Of a DNA stretch of 13,797 nt, positions 1-7,439 are shown in pieces. Within the stretch, counting starts at the first letter, position 1; every line of letters begins with the position of its first letter. Location of the stretch: the NCBI GenBank assembly GCA_021286965.1, contig JAJTBK010000106.1:1-13797 (forward strand), in the 5' to 3' direction. The stretch is from Comamonadaceae bacterium. GTDB taxonomy: Bacteria > Pseudomonadota > Gammaproteobacteria > Burkholderiales > Burkholderiaceae_C. The notes below the pieces were generated by a model. It saw only the letters and a list, made by a program, of their open reading frames with translations. It had not been told where the DNA came from and did not search any database. Made by a program: the position numbers and the translations under genes.

Positions 1-1511
1 AGGAGCAGGAATACGTCGATGCCATCCTCGACGCCGTGCGCTGGCTGGGTTTTGACTGGAAAGACGCCGCAGGCCACGAGCACCTGTACTACGCCAGCAA
101 CTACTTCGACTTCATGTACCGCGCCGCCGAGGCACTGATCGAAGCCGGCCACGCCTACGTGGACGAGCAAACGCCCGAGGAAATGCGCGCCCACCGGGGC
201 GACTTTGGCAAACCCGGCGTGGACAGCCCCTACCGCAGCCGCACCCCGGCCGAGAACCTGGCACGCTTTCGCCAGATGAAAGCGGGCGAACTGGCCGACG
301 GCGCCGCCGTGCTGCGCGCCAAGATCGACATGGCCAGCCCCAACATCAACCTGCGCGACCCGGCCATTTACCGCATCCGCCGCGCCACGCACCACAACAC
401 GGGCGACGCCTGGTGCATCTACCCGATGTACACCTTTGCCCACCCCATCGAAGACGCGCTCGAACAGATCACGCACAGCATCTGCACGCTCGAATTTGAG
501 GACCAGCGCCCGTTCTACGACTGGCTCATGGCGCGCCTGATCGAAGCGGGCCTGCTCGTCGCCCCGCCGCCGCGCCAGTACGAGTTTGCCCGCCTGAACC
601 TGACCTACGTCGTCACCAGCAAGCGCAAGCTCAAGCACCTGGTCGATAGCGGCACGCTCACCGGCTGGGACGACCCGCGTATGCCAACAATAGTCGGCCT
701 GCGCCGCCGGGGCTACACGCCCGAGAGCATCCGCCTGTTCTGCGAGCGCATCGGCGTCACCAAAGACTATTCCTGGATCGACTACGGCACGCTCGAAGGC
801 TGCCTGCGCGAAGACCTGGAGCACAAGGCGCACCGGGGCATGGCCGTGCTCGACCCGGTGAAACTTGTGCTCACCAACTGGGCCGAAGTGTTTGGCAGCG
901 CCGACTACCTGGAAGACTGCACCCAGCCCGCCCTGCCCGCCTCGGCCCTGGCGGAGGGTCAAACCCCGCCGCCCGAGCGCCATTTCAAAATCGGGCGCGA
1001 GGTGTGGATAGAGCGCGAAGACTTTGAAGAAACCCCGCCCAAGGGCTACAAGCGCCTGTTCCCGGGCAACCTGGTGCGCCTCAAGGGTGGCTACGTCATC
1101 GAATGCACGGGCTGCACGCGCGACGCCAGCGGTCAGGTGATAGAGGTGCAGGCCAAGGTGATCGCGGGCACCAAGAGCGGTACGCCCGGCGCCGACAGCG
1201 TCAAGGCCAAGGCCGCCATCACCTGGGTGGGCGCAGCCGACGGCGTGGCCGCCGAGGTGCGCCTGTACGACCGCCTGTTCACCGACGCCCAGCCCGACGC
1301 CGGCGGCAAGGACTACCTGGCGCTGCTCAACCCCAGCAGCCTGAAGGTGGTGACGGCCTACGTCGAGCCTTCGCTGGCCCAGGCGCAGCCCGACGCCAAG
1401 TTCCAGTTCGAGCGCTTTGGCTACTTCGTCGCCGACCGCAAGGATCACCAGGCGGGTGGCAAGCCGGTGTTCAACCGCATCACCGGGCTCAAGGACAGCT
1501 GGGGCAAGTAA
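1..1511 (+). CDS. glnS: Glutamine--tRNA ligase, C-terminal part (5' end outside the window)
   Basis: Cytoplasmic class I aminoacyl-tRNA synthetase that charges tRNA(Gln) with glutamine using ATP. The reading frame is open from the left edge (first full codon at base 3), so the N-terminus with the HIGH signature is missing. Visible parts: the Rossmann-domain stretch 'LGFDWKDAAGHEHLYYASNY', the 'YRSR' segment, 'DPAIYRIRRATHH', 'WCIYPMYTFAHPIEDALEQI', and the KMSKS-equivalent loop 'VTSKRKL' near bases 609-629. The two C-terminal anticodon-binding beta-barrels follow, with 'KIGREVWIEREDF' and 'RLFPGNLVRLKGGYVI', ending in 'FNRITGLKDSWGK'. These segments match GlnRS rather than GluRS, because GluRS lacks the beta-barrel anticodon domain. 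The stop codon TAA lies at 1509-1511, only 14 bases from the end of the converging thioesterase-GNAT gene, and no terminator hairpin is visible between them. No frameshift or damage is seen. Confidence 0.97.
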   Translation, partial: EQEYVDAILDAVRWLGFDWKDAAGHEHLYYASNYFDFMYRAAEALIEAGHAYVDEQTPEEMRAHRGDFGKPGVDSPYRSRTPAENLARFRQMKAGELADGAAVLRAKIDMASPNINLRDPAIYRIRRATHHNTGDAWCIYPMYTFAHPIEDALEQITHSICTLEFEDQRPFYDWLMARLIEAGLLVAPPPRQYEFARLNLTYVVTSKRKLKHLVDSGTLTGWDDPRMPTIVGLRRRGYTPESIRLFCERIGVTKDYSWIDYGTLEGCLREDLEHKAHRGMAVLDPVKLVLTNWAEVFGSADYLEDCTQPALPASALAEGQTPPPERHFKIGREVWIEREDFEETPPKGYKRLFPGNLVRLKGGYVIECTGCTRDASGQVIEVQAKVIAGTKSGTPGADSVKAKAAITWVGAADGVAAEVRLYDRLFTDAQPDAGGKDYLALLNPSSLKVVTAYVEPSLAQAQPDAKFQFERFGYFVADRKDHQAGGKPVFNRITGLKDSWGK

Positions 1512-1525
1512 TCACCGCCCAGCGC

Positions 1526-2389
1526 CTACCAACGCAGTCGCATGGCAATGTGGGGAATTTCCACCTCGTCAAAGCGCTCGCCCTCGGGCACAAAGCCGGC
1601 GCGGCGGTAAAAACCTTCGGCGCTGCACTGGGCGTGCAGCAGCACCGAACAATCGCCGCGCGCCTGCGCAGCCTGCAGCAGGGCATCGAGCACCAGGCGC
1701 CCGCATTGCTGGCCACGCAGGGCGCGATCGACCGCCATGCGGCCGATGCGGCTGCTGCCATCGGCCTCGGCCGATAGCAGGCGCCCGGTGGCCACCGGCA
1801 GGCCCAGGCGGTTGTAGGCCACGGCGTGCAGGCACTGGGCGTCCAGGGCGTCGATCTCCAGCTCCGGCGCAATGCCCTGCTCCTGCACGAACACCGCCAT
1901 GCGCAGCCGCGTGGCGTCCGCCCCCAAATCAGTCCAGGTGCCCAGGCGCAGCTCCAGCATCTCGCCCCCGGCCTCGTAGTGCGCGATGGTGGCGCGCAGC
2001 GCCGGCGGCAGGCTGCGCTTGGCCTGGGCCTGGGGGTCGGCAAAGACGTAGCGCAGCGCCATGCGTGCCAGGCTGCGGTTGCCACTGCCCAGCAGAACCT
2101 CAAAACCGAGGGAGCTCTCGCCCTGGTCGGTGCAGGCGACGCCGAGGTCGAGCCAATCGTCCAGGCGCGCCGGCGCCAGGTAGTCGATGCTGCTGTGGCG
2201 CAAAAACAATTCGCCGCCCAGCTGCTGCATGGCCGCCGCATACGGCAAGCCCAGCGCCCGCCAGTACTCGCCCACGGCGCAGTCGGCCCAGTTCAGGTAA
2301 TGGGCGTTGAACGCCACCTGTTGCATGTCCACCTCGGCCCAGCGCACGCGCAGGCGGTGGCGACAGCGAAAGTCTTGCAGCAGTGCCAT
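1526..2389 (-). CDS. Fusion protein: YbgC/FadM-type acyl-CoA thioesterase + GNAT N-acetyltransferase (ElaA/YjcF-like)
   Basis: A single 287-residue chain with two domains. Residues about 7-145 are a hot-dog thioesterase: 'VRWAEVDMQQVAFNAHYLNW' carries the catalytic-type Asp21 and the HxxYxxW pattern of the 4HBT/YbgC family, which hydrolyses acyl-CoA. Residues about 148-287 are a GNAT domain. It shows 'RMAVFVQEQGI', 'IGRMAVDRALRG', and a C-terminal 'FYRRAGFVPEGERFDEVEIPH' typical of the ElaA/YjcF branch. The acetyl-CoA pyrophosphate loop reads RGQQCG (225-230), with Gln at a position that is usually Gly. The reading frame extends further upstream, but the ATG at 2389 begins the thioesterase homology. 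It has a GGAG 5 nt upstream (complement of 2395-2398) and lies 2 nt after the esterase stop, which implies translational coupling. Substrates are unknown. The hot-dog and GNAT assignments are firm, and a role in acyl-CoA turnover is inference. Confidence 0.9.
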   Translation of the reverse strand: MALLQDFRCRHRLRVRWAEVDMQQVAFNAHYLNWADCAVGEYWRALGLPYAAAMQQLGGELFLRHSSIDYLAPARLDDWLDLGVACTDQGESSLGFEVLLGSGNRSLARMALRYVFADPQAQAKRSLPPALRATIAHYEAGGEMLELRLGTWTDLGADATRLRMAVFVQEQGIAPELEIDALDAQCLHAVAYNRLGLPVATGRLLSAEADGSSRIGRMAVDRALRGQQCGRLVLDALLQAAQARGDCSVLLHAQCSAEGFYRRAGFVPEGERFDEVEIPHIAMRLRW

Positions 2390-2391
2390 GC

Positions 2392-3348
2392 TCACTCCAG
2401 GGAAAAGGCCTGCCGCAGCGCCTGCGCGGCATCGGCATGGGCCTGGCGCGCCTCGGGCAGGATGCGGCCCATCTTGATGAATTCGTGCGTCACGCCGGCA
2501 TAAATTTCGAGTGCCACCGGCACGCGCGCCGCGCGCAGGCAGTCGGCGTAGAGGATGCCGTCGTCGGCCAGCGGGTCGCATTCGGCCAAGCCGATCCAGG
2601 CCGGCGCCAACCCCTCGTGCTCAGCGGCGAGCAGCGGCGCAAAGCGCCAGTCCTCACGCTGCGCGCGCGTCGGCAGGTAATTGTCAAAAAACCAGTCGAT
2701 GCCGGCGGCCTCCAGGATCAGGCCCTGGCCGTAGCGGGCGTGCGCGGCTGTGTCCTGGTAAGGCGTGGTGCCGGGGTAAAACAAAAGCTGCAGCGCCAGC
2801 GGCAGGCCGGCGTCGCGCGCCATGAGCGCGCAGTAGGCCGAGAGCGTACCGCCGGCGCTGTCGCCACCCACGGCCAGGCGCGCCGGATCGGCGCCGAGCG
2901 CGGGCGCTTGCAGCGCCAGCCATTGCAGCGCGTCCCAGGCGTCATCGTGGGCGGTGGGAAAGCGGTGCTCGGGCGCCAGGCGGTAGTCCAGCGCCAGCAC
3001 CAGGCAACCGGTCAGGCGCGCGAGCTCGCGGCACAGCACCTCGTGCGTGTCGAGGCTGCCCACCGTAAAGCCGCCGCCGTGCAGGTACAGCAGCAGCGGC
3101 AGGCCGGCGGCGCTGCTCGGGGCGTACAGGCGTGCCGGCAGCGGGCTGCCGTCGCGTGCGGGAATCTGCAGGTTCTGCACCCGCGCCATGGGCGCGCGCG
3201 GCAGTTCCAGCACGCCGGCACCGGCCTCGTAGGCGGCGCGGGCCTGGGCCGGGCTCAGGTGGTGCAGCGGCGGCCGGGCGGCGCGCGCCAGGCCTTGCAG
3301 CACGCTGCGCATGGGGGGCGTCAATTCAAGTGGGTCAAAAGCAGTCAC
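2392..3348 (-). CDS. Alpha/beta-hydrolase fold esterase/lipase, hormone-sensitive lipase (HSL) family
   Basis: A 318-residue carboxylic-ester hydrolase of the bacterial HSL (family IV) type. The oxyanion-hole motif HGGG is at residues 90-93. The nucleophile elbow GDSAG is at 162-166 with Ser164. The acid is Asp258 in 'AECDPLADD' and the base is His288 in 'GVTHEF', so the catalytic triad is complete. There is no signal peptide, so it is probably cytoplasmic and acts on short-chain esters; the true substrate cannot be read from sequence. The start is GTG at 3348, which overlaps the HDOD gene's stop in a GTGA tetranucleotide (3345-3348). An internal ATG at residue 13 is an alternative, but the overlap and the continuous N-terminal homology favour GTG. 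The next gene begins 2 nt after its TGA. The three genes therefore look like one co-translated unit. Confidence 0.92.
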   Translation of the reverse strand: MTAFDPLELTPPMRSVLQGLARAARPPLHHLSPAQARAAYEAGAGVLELPRAPMARVQNLQIPARDGSPLPARLYAPSSAAGLPLLLYLHGGGFTVGSLDTHEVLCRELARLTGCLVLALDYRLAPEHRFPTAHDDAWDALQWLALQAPALGADPARLAVGGDSAGGTLSAYCALMARDAGLPLALQLLFYPGTTPYQDTAAHARYGQGLILEAAGIDWFFDNYLPTRAQREDWRFAPLLAAEHEGLAPAWIGLAECDPLADDGILYADCLRAARVPVALEIYAGVTHEFIKMGRILPEARQAHADAAQALRQAFSLE

Positions 3349-4169
3349 ACGTAATCACCGGCGTCGGGGCGCACGGTCCAGTCAATCGGGTCTTGCTGCA
3401 GCACCATGTCGATGTCGAGCCCCAGGGTGATGCCAACCTCGCCGGGGAAGCTGACGGCGAGCTCTTTTTCCCCCAGCTCGGCCTCGCGCGCACGGGCGCG
3501 CCAGACGGCCAGGTGCAGCACGCCAGCCAGGGGCTCGTACACGTCGTTGTCGAACGGTGCGCCCATGAAGCGCAGGGCTTCGACGACCACCTCCGGCAGC
3601 TGCCAGCGCTGCGCCAGGGCAGCGCTGACGTGGGCGTAGTTGTAGCCCAGGATGCGCTGCTCGATCTTGGCGCGGCGCGGATCGAGCGGTGCCACCAGGG
3701 TGTTGAGGGACTGGGTTTTCTCGGCATCGGCCAGGTGCAGCACCAGCTCGCCCAGGCCGTGCAGCAAGCCGGCGGTATAGGCGGCAATCTGACTCTGGTG
3801 CACGAAACCGGCGAGCGAACGCGCGAGCTTGGCGGTGTTGCGGCTGTAGCGCCAGAACTGCTGCAGATTCACCCCGGGCACCGAGCGCGAGGTCGCCCCC
3901 AGGGGTGCGGCGGCCACCAGGGACTGCAGCTGCGCCGTGCCGAGCAGGGCCAGGGCCTCGGGGATGCCAACGATCTGCCCCGGGGCCTGGAAGGCCGGGG
4001 CGTTGGCCTGCTCCAGCAGGCGCGCGGCCAGCGCCGGATCAGCGCCAAAGAGCTGGTTGAGCCGGCGCAGGCTGGGCGGCTGGTGGCCCAGTTCGGCCAT
4101 CAGCAACGCGACTGTGCGCGGTATGCAAGGCAGGGCGACCGGGGTCGCCAGCAGGGCGTGGAGCTCCAT
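3345..4169 (-). CDS. HDOD domain-containing protein
   Basis: A 274-residue cytoplasmic protein whose residues about 10-215 match the HDOD domain, a helical relative of HD phosphohydrolases found in bacterial signalling proteins. Typical segments are 'LPCIPRTVALLMAEL', 'LNQLFGADPALAARLLEQAN' and 'GIPEALALLGTAQLQSLVAA'. At the place where true HD enzymes have HDxG, this protein reads HGLG (137-140). The metal-binding Asp is lost, as is usual in HDOD proteins, so it is probably non-catalytic. A further domain of about 60 residues, 'KELAVSFPGEVGITLGLDID' onward, closes the protein. No output domain is attached. The gene lies 62 nt after tex and overlaps the esterase by 4 nt. Its ATG at 4169 has no good Shine-Dalgarno. 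A function in signal-dependent regulation is family knowledge only. Confidence 0.88.
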   Translation of the reverse strand: MELHALLATPVALPCIPRTVALLMAELGHQPPSLRRLNQLFGADPALAARLLEQANAPAFQAPGQIVGIPEALALLGTAQLQSLVAAAPLGATSRSVPGVNLQQFWRYSRNTAKLARSLAGFVHQSQIAAYTAGLLHGLGELVLHLADAEKTQSLNTLVAPLDPRRAKIEQRILGYNYAHVSAALAQRWQLPEVVVEALRFMGAPFDNDVYEPLAGVLHLAVWRARAREAELGEKELAVSFPGEVGITLGLDIDMVLQQDPIDWTVRPDAGDYV

Positions 4170-4231
4170 CGGGCGGTCGTGGCAGGGTGGGGTAATGAAT
4201 CGTTTCGATTATGTCCCGTCCACCACAGCGC

Positions 4232-6631
4232 TTACTTTTTGTTTTGCAGCTTGGCAAAGGCCGAGGCCATGGCCGAGGGCTGGGCCGCATCCTGGCCGCC
4301 CCGGCGCGGCGGCTGGGCGTAGCCGCGCCCGGCCCCTTCAAAGCGGTTCTCGCGCGGCCCGTCGCGGCGCGCGGGGGCGGCGTCGAGCTTCATGGTCAGG
4401 CTGATGCGCGCACGCGCCACGTCCACTTCCAGCACCTTGACCTTGACGATCTGCCCGGTCTTGACGACCTCGCGCGCGTCCTGCACGAACTTGTTCGCCA
4501 GCTGGCTCACGTGCACCAGGCCGTCCTGGTGCACGCCCAGATCGACGAAGGCGCCGAACTGCGCCACGTTGCTCACCGTGCCTTCGAGCACCATGCCCTC
4601 CTTGAGGTCGGCAATGTCCTGCACGCCGTCGTTGAAACGCGCCACCTTGAAGTCCGGGCGCGGGTCACGGCCGGGTTTTTCCAGCTCGGCCAGGATGTCC
4701 TTGACCGTGATGGCACCGAATTTTTCGCTCACGAACAGCTCCGGGCGCAGGGTCTTGAGCATGTCGGCGCGGCCCATCAGTTCGGCCACGGGCTGGCCCG
4801 TTTTTTCGATGATCTGCTGCACCAGCGGGTAGGTTTCGGGGTGCACGCCGGTCATGTCCAGCGGGTTCTCGCCGCCACGGATGCGCAAAAAGCCCGCTGC
4901 CTGCTCAAAGGTCTTGGGCCCCAGGCCCGTGACCTGCAAGAGCTGCTGGCGGCTGGCAAAGGCGCCATGCTGCTCGCGCCAGCGCACCACCGCCTTGGCG
5001 ACGCTGGGCGAGAGCCCGGCCACGCGCGCGAGCAGCGGGCTGCTGGCGGTGTTCAGGTCCACGCCCACGCTGTTGACGCAGTCTTCCACCACCGCGTCCA
5101 GCGTGCGCGCCAGTTCGCTCTGGTTCACGTCGTGCTGGTACTGGCCCACGCCAATGCTCTTGGGCTCGATCTTCACCAGCTCGGCCAGCGGGTCTTGCAG
5201 GCGCCGGGCAATGCTGGCGGCGCCGCGCAGGCTCACGTCCACGTCGGGCAGCTCCTGGCTGGCGTATTCGCTGGCGCTGTACACCGAGGCCCCGGCCTCG
5301 CTCACCACTATCTTTTCGATAGCTGCTGGCGCTGGCCCTGCTTGCGCTGGAGCCGATTTTTGCCACAAAGCGATGAGTTCGGCGGCGAGCTTGTCGGTCT
5401 CGCGGCTGGCCGTGCCGTTGCCGATGGCAATGAGCTGCACGCCGTGCTTTTGCACCAGGCGGGCGAGCGTCGCCAGGCTGCCATCCCAGTCGCGGCGCGG
5501 CTCGTGCGGGTAGATGGTGGCCGTCTCCACAAGCTTGCCGGTGGCGTCCACCACCGCCACCTTGACGCCGGTGCGGATGCCGGGGTCCAGCCCCATCACC
5601 GCTTTTTGCCCGGCGGGGGCGGCGAGCAGCAGGTCGCGCAGGTTGTCGGCAAAGACCTTGATGGCGACTTTTTCCGCCTCCTCGCGCAGGCGGGCGAACA
5701 GGTCGCGCTCGGTCGAGAGGCTCAATTTCACGCGCCAGGCCCAGGCGACGCATTTGCGCAGCAGGTCGTCGCTCTTGCGGCCCTGGTGGCTCCAGCCCAG
5801 GTGCAGGGCGATGCGGCCCTCCGCCAGGCTGGGCTGGCGCGGGTCGGGCTGGGATGTGGAGTGTGCCGGCGGCTCGGGCTGCACCAGCTTGGCTTCCAGA
5901 ATTTCCAGCGCCCGGCCCCGGAACACCGCCAGCGCGCGGTGCGAGGGCACGCGGCCGATGGGCTCGTCGTAGTCGAAGTAATCGCGGAACTTGGCGACTT
6001 CAGGGTCGGCCTCGTTCTTGCCCGCCACCTTCTTCGCCACCAGCAGGCCCTCGGCCCACAGCCATTCGCGCAGGCCCTGCACCAGGATCGCGTCCTCGGC
6101 CCAGCGCTCGGAGAGGATGTCGCGCACGCCGTCGAGCACGGCCAGCGTGGTCGAAAAATCCGGCCCCGGCTTGCCGTCGTCGAGCAGCGTGGCCGGCTGG
6201 CAGAAGGCCTGGGCCTCGGCCATCGGATCGAGCGTGGGGTCGGCCAGCAGCTTGTCGGCCAGGGGCTCGATGCCAAACTCGCGCGCAATCTGGCCCTTGG
6301 TGCGGCGCCTTTGTTTGAAGGGCTGGTAGATGTCTTCGAGCTCCTGCTTGGTGGGCGCGGCGGCGATGGCAGCGCGCAGCTGATCAGTCAGCTTGCCCTG
6401 CTCGTCAATGGCCTTCAAGACAGCCACGCGGCGCTCGGCCAGCTCGCGCAGGTAGGCCAGGCGCGCTTCGAGCTCGCGCAGCTGCACGTCGTCCAGCCCG
6501 CCCGTGGCCTCCTTGCGGTAGCGGGCGATGAACGGCACGGTGGCGCCGCCGTCGATCAGCTCCACGGCGGCGGCCACCTGCGCCGGGGCGACACGAATTT
6601 CTGCTGCGATCTGCGCAATGATCTGGTCCAT
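4232..6631 (-). CDS. tex: RNA-binding transcription accessory protein Tex
   Basis: A 799-residue cytoplasmic nucleic-acid-binding protein of the Tex/Spt6 family. An N-terminal helical Tex_N region has 'VPFIARYRKEATGGLDDVQL' and 'LEDIYQPFKQRRRTKGQIAR'. The YqgF/RNase H-like domain starts near residue 340 with 'GLDPGIRTGVKVAVVD'. A helix-hairpin-helix region (about 520-590) contains 'VGVDLNTASSPLLARVAGLS' and 'LGPKTFEQAAGFLRI'. An S1 RNA-binding domain (about 676-748) has 'VSNVAQFGAFVDLGVHQDGL', followed by a basic Arg/Gly-rich tail of about 50 residues. ATG at 6631 ('MDQIIAQIAAEI') is preferred because it aligns with the usual Tex N-terminus. ATG at 6655 would add eight residues, and neither has a strong Shine-Dalgarno. 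Residues 425-440 are an Ala/Pro-rich insert encoded by DNA that resembles the palindromic repeat at 9052-9096. The protein is slightly longer than most family members (about 770-790). Confidence 0.96.
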   Translation of the reverse strand: MDQIIAQIAAEIRVAPAQVAAAVELIDGGATVPFIARYRKEATGGLDDVQLRELEARLAYLRELAERRVAVLKAIDEQGKLTDQLRAAIAAAPTKQELEDIYQPFKQRRRTKGQIAREFGIEPLADKLLADPTLDPMAEAQAFCQPATLLDDGKPGPDFSTTLAVLDGVRDILSERWAEDAILVQGLREWLWAEGLLVAKKVAGKNEADPEVAKFRDYFDYDEPIGRVPSHRALAVFRGRALEILEAKLVQPEPPAHSTSQPDPRQPSLAEGRIALHLGWSHQGRKSDDLLRKCVAWAWRVKLSLSTERDLFARLREEAEKVAIKVFADNLRDLLLAAPAGQKAVMGLDPGIRTGVKVAVVDATGKLVETATIYPHEPRRDWDGSLATLARLVQKHGVQLIAIGNGTASRETDKLAAELIALWQKSAPAQAGPAPAAIEKIVVSEAGASVYSASEYASQELPDVDVSLRGAASIARRLQDPLAELVKIEPKSIGVGQYQHDVNQSELARTLDAVVEDCVNSVGVDLNTASSPLLARVAGLSPSVAKAVVRWREQHGAFASRQQLLQVTGLGPKTFEQAAGFLRIRGGENPLDMTGVHPETYPLVQQIIEKTGQPVAELMGRADMLKTLRPELFVSEKFGAITVKDILAELEKPGRDPRPDFKVARFNDGVQDIADLKEGMVLEGTVSNVAQFGAFVDLGVHQDGLVHVSQLANKFVQDAREVVKTGQIVKVKVLEVDVARARISLTMKLDAAPARRDGPRENRFEGAGRGYAQPPRRGGQDAAQPSAMASAFAKLQNKK
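5318..5361. repeat. Degenerate copy of a palindromic intergenic repeat, inside tex
   Basis: This 44-nt stretch begins GATAGCTGCTGGCGCT and ends GAGCCGATTTTT on the plus strand. It aligns over its whole length with the repeat at 9052-9096 in the same orientation, with 35 identical positions of 45 and a single 1-nt gap (counted by eye). In the tex frame it encodes residues about 425-438 of an Ala/Pro-rich linker just before the conserved 'IVVSEAGASVYSASE'. On the coding strand the arms pair at only about 6 of 10 positions, so the hairpin has decayed while the reading frame stays open. Confidence 0.7.
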
Positions 6632-6724
6632 GCTGACAAAGCCATCCAGGGGCATATACAAAGGAAAGGCGGCGAGTGTGCCATAGTGGCCCGGCGGTTT
6701 TTTGGGCAACAATCGCCCCACTTC

Positions 6725-6730
6725 AAGGAG
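6725..6730 (+). promoter_or_regulatory. Ribosome binding site of the DUF1566 gene
   Basis: AAGGAG lies six bases before the ATG at 6737. It is a near-consensus Shine-Dalgarno that fixes the start of this gene within a much longer open frame. Confidence 0.85.
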
Positions 6731-6736
6731 CCTGCC

Positions 6737-7396
6737 ATGCCCCGTCTGCACCCCCTCTGGATGACCCTCCTGGCCTGCGCCAGCGGCGGTGCCAACGCCC
6801 AGATGCCGCCCGCCGCAGCCACCAGCGCTGCGTCCCCGGCTGCAGCGCTGTCCCCGGCCCAGCCGCACCTGCAGCCGTCGAGCGACGGCGCCTTCGTCAT
6901 CGACACCCGCGCCCGCCTGGCCTGGCCGCGCTGCGTCGAAGGAATGCAATGGACGGGCAGCAGCTGCAGCGGCCAGCCACGGCTGCTGTCGCACGCCCAG
7001 GCGCAGGCGCTGGCGGTGCAGCGCTGGAAGGCCGAGGGCGTGGGCTGGCGCCTGCCGCGCGTGCCCGAGCTGCGCCGCCTGGTCGATAAAAGCACGCAGC
7101 CGCCGGCGCTCAACCCGCAGCTCTTTCCCAACGCGCCCGCCGGCTGGCACTGGACGGCCACGGCCAACGTCAACACCGGCAGCGTCAACCCCTACGCCTA
7201 CGGCAACGTGGCACGCGGCGGCCAGGGCGAGAGCGCGCTCTCCGTCGTCCAGGGCTGGGCGGTGGACACCGGCAGCGCCGAGGCCAGCCCCGACTTTGGC
7301 CGGGGCACCCTGCTGTTCGTACGCTTCGTGCGGCCGGTGCCAGAGCAGGAGAAAGCGGCCGAACCGGCAGCGGATGCGGCCACCGAGCGGCAATGA
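6737..7396 (+). CDS. Exported DUF1566 (Lcl C-terminal) domain protein
   Basis: A 219-residue protein of unknown function. Residues 1-21 look like a cleavable signal peptide: 'MPRLH', a hydrophobic 'PLWMTLLACASG', then an AxA-type cleavage site after 'ANA'. An Ala/Pro-rich stretch leads to the folded part. That part starts at about residue 50, with 'FVIDTRARLAWPRC', 'GMQWTGSSCSGQP' (two Cys that could form a periplasmic disulfide), 'GVGWRLPRVPELRRLVDK', 'WHWTATANV' and a final 'TLLFVRFVRPV'. This is the pattern of the DUF1566/Lcl_C family, found in periplasmic and surface proteins. The long upstream open frame is a shadow of tex. The real start is set by AAGGAG at 6725-6730 and by the signal peptide. 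The gene is divergent from tex and ends just before the hairpin at 7400-7421. No enzymatic role can be assigned. Confidence 0.85.
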   Translation: MPRLHPLWMTLLACASGGANAQMPPAAATSAASPAAALSPAQPHLQPSSDGAFVIDTRARLAWPRCVEGMQWTGSSCSGQPRLLSHAQAQALAVQRWKAEGVGWRLPRVPELRRLVDKSTQPPALNPQLFPNAPAGWHWTATANVNTGSVNPYAYGNVARGGQGESALSVVQGWAVDTGSAEASPDFGRGTLLFVRFVRPVPEQEKAAEPAADAATERQ

Positions 7397-7421
7397 AAAG
7401 GGGCCGCAGTCATGCGGCCCC
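7396..7421. terminator. Convergent (probably bidirectional) hairpin terminator
   Basis: A perfect 9-bp inverted repeat, GGGGCCGCA (7400-7408) and TGCGGCCCC (7413-7421), has the 4-base loop GTCA. On the minus strand the stem is followed directly by TTTT (complement of 7396-7399), so it is a good intrinsic terminator for the leftward PEBP lipoprotein gene. On the plus strand the downstream sequence has T-rich patches only after about 18 bases, so it is weaker for the DUF1566 gene. It sits in the 43-base gap between two converging genes. Confidence 0.8.
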
Positions 7422-7439
7422 AGGCTCAGATAATGGAGT

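Noticed and set aside
1509..1530. Terminator between the converging glnS and thioesterase-GNAT genes
   Set aside because: The gap is 14 bases and holds no inverted repeat or T-run.
4191..4215. CATAAT on the minus strand and a small AATCG/CGATT inverted repeat between tex and the HDOD gene
   Set aside because: CATAAT is a fair -10 but no -35 lies 16-18 bases upstream, and the inverted repeat has only five-base arms. An independent promoter here is possible but unsupported.
6680..6709. Possible tex promoter on the minus strand, TTGCCC, 18 bases, then TATGGC
   Set aside because: The -10 hexamer lacks the conserved final T and matches only three of six bases. In DNA of this composition such a pair is expected by chance.
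4211..6736. A very long plus-strand open frame antisense to tex, continuous with the DUF1566 gene
   Set aside because: Its translation is His/Gln/Ala/Leu-rich with no family resemblance and mirrors the codon structure of tex on the other strand. Only the part from 6737, with a Shine-Dalgarno and signal peptide, is real.
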